Assembly: GCF_002979865.1 (NCBI RefSeq)
Contig: NZ_PCPZ01000004.1
Location: forward strand, 360,133-424,132
DNA: 64,000 bases
Direction of reading: 5' to 3'
From: Arthrobacter sp. MYb214
Lineage (GTDB): Bacteria > Actinomycetota > Actinomycetes > Actinomycetales > Micrococcaceae
Below are positions 62,085-64,000 of the stretch, one piece after another. Positions within the stretch are counted from its first letter, which is position 1. Each line of letters starts with the position of its first letter. The notes below the pieces were generated by a model, which was not told the DNA's origin, did no database searches, and was given only the letters and a program-made list of their open reading frames with translations. Made by a program: the position numbers and the translations under genes.

Positions 62085-62525
62085 CTAGCCGATATCGGTG
62101 GGTGACGTGGCTACTTGGCCAGGCCAGTCGTTGCGCACAAAGCAGGGAATCTCATGGATTGCCGCGCTATGGGACCAGAAAGCGACGCGAAAGGGCATCA
62201 TTTTCTCCGTGTGCTGCCGGGAGCAGAGTTCGCTGATGGTGGTTCCAGCTGGCAAATGGGGAACTTTGGGAAACAGCGGGCTGGGTACCGTGATGTGCCA
62301 TAGCTGCAGGTCATCGGTTTGGTCATCGTCAAGAACCATGAGTACAGCCCGGCCATGGACCGATACGAAGCCCATTACTTCATCTACTGGATCAGTGCGT
62401 TGCGCGAATACCACGGGCATGCCCTCCATCCAGCCGTACGCAGTGAGATGGGTTCTGGCCTCGGGGCAATGCAAAAGTTTTTCGACGCGGTGCATGGCGC
62501 GCATATTTAGTTCAGGCATGTTCAT
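62085..62525 (-). CDS. Uncharacterised protein, paralogue of the 34767-35249 gene
   Basis: The 146-residue protein starts at ATG 62525 with GGAGG 5 bases before. Residues 15-80 repeat the family motifs THLTAYGWMEGMPVVFAQR and SVHGRAVLMVLDDDQTDDLQ, WHITVP, then FRVAFWSHSAAIHEIPCF. Compared with the 34767-35249 product (identical at many of these sites), spacing is conserved and a tyrosine-glycine-tryptophan and histidine-glycine-arginine-alanine core stands out. No known domain fits. It stands alone, without operon partners. Confidence 0.72.
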   Translation of the reverse strand: MNMPELNMRAMHRVEKLLHCPEARTHLTAYGWMEGMPVVFAQRTDPVDEVMGFVSVHGRAVLMVLDDDQTDDLQLWHITVPSPLFPKVPHLPAGTTISELCSRQHTEKMMPFRVAFWSHSAAIHEIPCFVRNDWPGQVATSPTDIG

Positions 62526-63226
62526 TTAATCCTCCGCTGATGGCAGCTCTCCGAAAGGTGACCGCCCACGAAGTTCTGCGGCATAAAGCCGCGGAATCCC
62601 CCGGGTTTCGCCTTTGGCGCTCGGTGTTCATCGTGGAGTGTTCTTCTGATAATACATCTTGTTTCCAACCGCCGAGCGGAGCCTTATGTGGACACATGCC
62701 CAATGTGGTGCAATTCGCAGGTTTTCAAGTGGGATGTCCCTGTGCAAGCAGTGGAGCAGAGATCCATTTAGCAGAACGAGATTGCCGGGTTAACTAGAGT
62801 CGAAGAATTGAATGAATAGCGAATGGGCACTTTCCTGTTTCGCCTCTTAAAGCTGTGGATCGACGTAATTCTGCACTCAATACCCAGAGCGTTTTGGACC
62901 GCGCAGGTCCCGGAAAAGCTTCAGATGCCTGAAGCGGCGCGTATCAACGAGCCGGTCAAGTGCTTGGAAGGAATATAACTGTAGGCTATATAACCCTCGT
63001 TGGTCTCGCTTGGCTTGAAATCTTTCGTTAGTCCGGCTCATGATCGAAGCGTTGCGTCTAGCCCGGTGTTGGTCTTGCTCTTCAGGACCGTGTCGGGTTG
63101 CTGGGTGCTGATCTTTGGCGTAAAAAGGTACGGTCGTTGCAATGCCTGATTGTTCAGGATGTTGCAACGACCGTTAGAACCCGTCGACCGCCTGCCCCGC
63201 TTTTGGGGTGATCGGCCTAAACGCGC
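62526..63226. other. Gene-poor region with an inverted repeat
   Basis: No reliable gene: the frame at 62540-62797 overlaps no family and has no ribosome binding site. At 63130-63142 and 63162-63174 a perfect 13-bp inverted repeat (ACGGTCGTTGCAA / TTGCAACGACCGT) resembles the end sequence of some actinobacterial IS elements, but no transposase remnant was found nearby. Confidence 0.4.
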
Positions 63227-63430
63227 TTAGCGTGCCTGGATGTCCGCAGCCTGAGGTCCCTTTGGACCGGATTCAAGCTTGTATTCGACCGATTGTCCTT
63301 CTTCAAGATTCTTGAATCCGAAACTCTGAATTGCGCTGTAATGCGCGAAAACGTCAGCGGATCCATCAGAAGGCTCAATGAAACCGAAGCCCTTTTCGGA
63401 GTTGAACCACTTTACAGTGCCAGTAGCCAT
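63227..63430 (-). CDS. Cold-shock protein (CspA family)
   Basis: The 67-residue protein is a complete [23 protein letters not shown] (RNP1 motif KGFGFIEP), DVFAHYSAI (RNP2-type), [20 protein letters not shown] and the closing PQAADIQAR. It is an RNA chaperone. AGGAAT lies 5 bases before ATG 63430; a longer frame to 63502 is not supported. The decayed copy at 41046-41266 is its closest relative in the window. Confidence 0.95.
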   Translation of the reverse strand: MATGTVKWFNSEKGFGFIEPSDGSADVFAHYSAIQSFGFKNLEEGQSVEYKLESGPKGPQAADIQAR

Positions 63431-63895
63431 GTGTATTCCTAAATCGTAATTCGCGATATGTCGCGATTTGAGCTTGTGCCACCGTAGCAGCACTGAAGCC
63501 ATTATTTTTGTTGCATCCCGTGAAACTTAATCAAGCATGAATAGCTTGGAGAGCCAGAACATCGAATTCTGAGTTCTGGAGTAAGAATTCACTGGAGACG
63601 CATGTAATAGCGGTCGAAGAGGTTCTATAGAAACGCAGTTTCAAACCGACTGCCCCACCACGGAAGTGGGGACGAATATTTCAAGTGACGCGATTCGCTC
63701 TCATGGGAAAAGATACCGAGGAAACGCTTATTAAAAATCCAAGGGAGGAACAATAGGAATTTTCAATTTTCCTTATTGGCTCTAATATCTAGACTACCAT
63801 GAGTAGCTCACTTAATCTCGCCGGTTTGCTGTGAGGGGAAGTCGAAGTCCTGCCCGGGACGCCGATTTCGTTGTTCTGTGCCTGCAGCAAAACCG
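63431..63895. other. Intergenic region upstream of cspA
   Basis: No gene is seen. It should carry the cspA promoter and 5' leader. Hairpins occur at 63554-63579 (CCAGAAC/GTTCTGG) and 63653-63671 (CCCCAC/GTGGGG, 7-base loop); the second resembles a terminator. The 63700-63800 part is AT-rich. Confidence 0.45.
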
Positions 63896-64000
63896 TTATG
63901 GGATTCGGTATCCGGAGATCATTGGGCACTCGAAAGGATCCCGGGCCGATAGCCCGACCTTGTTCAGGTAGGTGATCACCTGTGCGTAGGATTCGCGGAC
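63896..64000 (-). CDS. C-terminal end of an unknown protein (runs off window end)
   Basis: Reading the minus strand from the window edge gives 34 codons to TAA 63896-63898: VRESYAQVITYLNKVGLSAR and DPFECPMISGYRIP. The length is an exact multiple of three from the edge and the codon use is typical for the window, so a coding end is likely, though the family cannot be told. Confidence 0.45.
   Translation of the reverse strand, partial: VRESYAQVITYLNKVGLSARDPFECPMISGYRIP

Noticed and set aside
62540..62797. 85-codon open frame after the second unknown paralogue
   Set aside because: No ribosome binding site and no recognisable content; starts within the promoter of the divergent paralogue gene.

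Overview
The window is high-GC actinobacterial chromosome (strong GC bias at third codon positions, GGAGG-type ribosome binding sites, GTG/TTG starts). Gene content and close resemblance of the dimethylglycine oxidase to the Arthrobacter globiformis enzyme point to the family Micrococcaceae (Arthrobacter / Glutamicibacter / Paenarthrobacter group). The species cannot be fixed from sequence reading alone. No rRNA, tRNA, CRISPR array or intact mobile element was seen.

0.7-15.5 kb is a methylamine/one-carbon catabolic region. A BCCT transporter imports betaine. The Rieske monooxygenase GbcA with reductase GbcB removes the first methyl group, and dimethylglycine oxidase removes the second, passing it to tetrahydrofolate. 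FolD, a cyclodeaminase/cyclohydrolase-type protein (FchA-like) and PurU take C1-folate to formate, while a zinc formaldehyde dehydrogenase handles free formaldehyde. LysR and GntR regulators and three related palindromic operators sit among these genes. The FolD lacks the catalytic cyclohydrolase lysine, which suggests that the neighbouring FchA-like protein does that step.

15.7-20.4 kb carries a sodium/solute symporter with a tiny accessory membrane protein, an unknown 164-residue protein, a secreted M14 carboxypeptidase and a cytosine-deaminase-like amidohydrolase. 20.9-25.2 kb is a copper/haem locus: a His/Met-rich membrane protein, a PCuAC copper chaperone lipoprotein, a Tat-exported dye-decolorizing peroxidase and a PepSY membrane protein. 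25.2-25.95 kb is a decayed segment with an Lrp/AsnC remnant. 25.96-31.5 kb is an acid-sugar operon (class II aldolase, GntP permease, L-threonate-dehydrogenase-like protein, DUF1537 kinase) with a divergent GntR repressor.

31.6-37.5 kb holds a luciferase-like oxidoreductase with a leader peptide, small lipoprotein and DUF3253 genes, and a small stress-type island (two unknown proteins, MarR, an acidic small protein, GlsB). 37.7-48.98 kb contains a membrane-anchored glycerophosphodiesterase, glutaminase, a decayed cold-shock gene, a monooxygenase-like protein, an IclR regulator, a GMC oxidoreductase with its small subunit, a short-chain dehydrogenase and two CNNM/CorC proteins. 49.2-58 kb is an iron-siderophore locus (heterodimeric ABC exporter-fold pair, binding lipoprotein, siderophore-interacting reductase, two FecCD permeases, ATPase) with an iron-type palindrome in the divergent promoter. 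58-64 kb has an MFS transporter, small unknown genes, a frameshifted cation-diffusion transporter, a second copy of the unknown family seen at 34.8 kb, an intact cold-shock protein and a gene running off the end.
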